Positions 63,374-64,000 of a stretch of 64,000 nt of DNA are shown piece after piece. Origin of the DNA: Prostheceraeus crozeri. Taxonomy: Eukaryota > Platyhelminthes > Polycladida > Euryleptidae. The notes below the pieces were generated by a model, which saw nothing but the letters and a program-made list of their open reading frames with translations, searched no databases and was not told the DNA's origin. Location of the stretch: assembly GCA_907163375.1 (NCBI GenBank), contig CAJQUW010000558.1, positions 1 to 64,000 on the forward strand, in the 5' to 3' direction. The number at the start of each line of letters is the position of its first letter. Positions within the stretch are counted from its first letter, which is position 1. The position numbers and the translations under genes were made by a program.

Positions 63374-64000
63374 TTTCTGAACATCAATCTGGCAAAATGA
63401 AATATAACTATTGATTTCCGAAATCAATGTGAGAGTTTCTGAAATATAAGTGATGGTTTCTGAAATGATGAAACATTCTCAAATGTTTCTGCTTCATTCG
63501 ATGACATAAGTGATTCAATCTCAAATATAAAGTTAAATGCTGATATATAAATAGTCATATCTGAAATATAACTGGTCAATTCTGAATTAGTTGAAATATA
63601 AGTGATCAGCTCCAAAATATAAATGTCAAGTTCTGAATTTTCGGAAATACAAATGATAAAATCTGAAAATGAAGTGACGCATTCTGAAAAATTGTGACAA
63701 TGATACAATATAAGTAGCAGAATCTGAAATTTAGTTGATAAGTTCTGAAATCAAAGTGACATTGATGTGATAGATTAAGATGAAATGACCAATTCTCATT
63801 AATAAATGCAGGGTTCTGAACTAAAAACTGAAAATCTGAAATATAAATGGTGACATCTGAAATAAACATGGAAATGGTATAGAAGCAGTTCGTGATTGGC
63901 CTTGGGTTGCCATGGCAATAGCATTGATTGCTGTCCACTTATTGTCCTTCTCTCACACTGCATGTTATTCAGTTATGTTCCTGTGATTAACACCAGTTCC
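63374..64000. repeat. Right inverted arm with TTTCAGA repeats
   Basis: Inverted copy of 58403-58534 plus 59321-59847 (for example CCATGGCAATAGCATTGATT near 63910 versus its complement at 58480). Identity is roughly 95% by eye. The arm runs off the window, so the element continues. It keeps the uninterrupted version of the site where the palindromic insert entered the left arm. Confidence 0.88.

Larger units (their letters stand above)
58403..64000. mobile_element. Long-inverted-repeat element with RING/HTH/DDE gene
   Basis: Two long inverted arms (58403-58534 plus 59319-59847, and 63374-64000) face each other around a unique interior. The right arm continues past the window edge, so the true ends and target duplication are not seen. 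The interior holds a gene of which the N-terminal RING/HTH part (59944-60480) and a DDE fragment (63050-63340) remain, and a piggyBac inserted between them. The left arm carries a 784-bp palindromic insert. The DDE block (VVWIDEANFNLF) puts the element in the IS630/Tc1-like group. It probably sits in an ornithine decarboxylase intron. Confidence 0.75.

Overview
The window is animal nuclear DNA, almost certainly from an invertebrate. It has spliceosomal introns, one recognisable host gene (two exons of an ornithine decarboxylase gene), and very dense layers of animal-type transposons (PIF/Harbinger, piggyBac, mariner, Tc1, pogo-like, hAT, Kolobok-like, Penelope-like, Ty3/gypsy). The species cannot be named from the sequence. 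Recurrent AGGCCTA-type words and the mix of transposon families would suit a marine invertebrate, but that is only an impression.

Layout. 1-4670: AT-rich satellite with a higher-order repeat of about 1.21 kb. 4671-5745: unassigned sequence with a 22-bp minisatellite. 5747-8580: remains of a Harbinger element on the minus strand (spliced Myb/SANT accessory gene, first exon of a transposase, one terminus). 8583-9503: 5' part of an LTR retrotransposon (gag). 9503-12320: a second Harbinger (transposase plus convergent Myb/SANT gene). 12333-13711: unusual transposase-like gene. 14609-15066: piggyBac-type ends. 15067-21861: Ty3/gypsy copy A, itself split by a 2.7-kb retroelement at 15318-18040. 21862-28870: nested stack of DNA transposons (hAT > small TIR element > mariner and pogo-like > piggyBac). 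28955-33180: Ty3/gypsy copy B. 33327-40704: a 7.4-kb hAT with a perfect 8-bp target duplication and a Tc1 element inside it. 42480-48790: three Penelope-like elements with hammerhead-like motifs at their 3' ends. 51320-53103: Kolobok-like THAP element. 55366-55775: minisatellite. 56119-56838: ornithine decarboxylase exons. 58403-64000: long-inverted-repeat element holding a RING/HTH/DDE gene, a palindromic insert and an apparently intact piggyBac; it lies downstream of the last visible exon and is probably inside an intron.

Most interesting: both Ty3/gypsy copies carry, between integrase and 3' LTR, a TatD-type metal-dependent nuclease domain in which every metal-binding motif block can be recognised, preceded by a second conserved accessory ORF. 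Two diverged copies with the same layout suggest a gypsy lineage that captured a TatD nuclease. Second, the 15318-18040 element has a hepadnavirus-like reverse transcriptase/RNase H and an arginine-rich core-like ORF, short terminal repeats and a 17-bp target duplication. Virus-like and LTR elements here are broken fossils and are described only at the level of parts.
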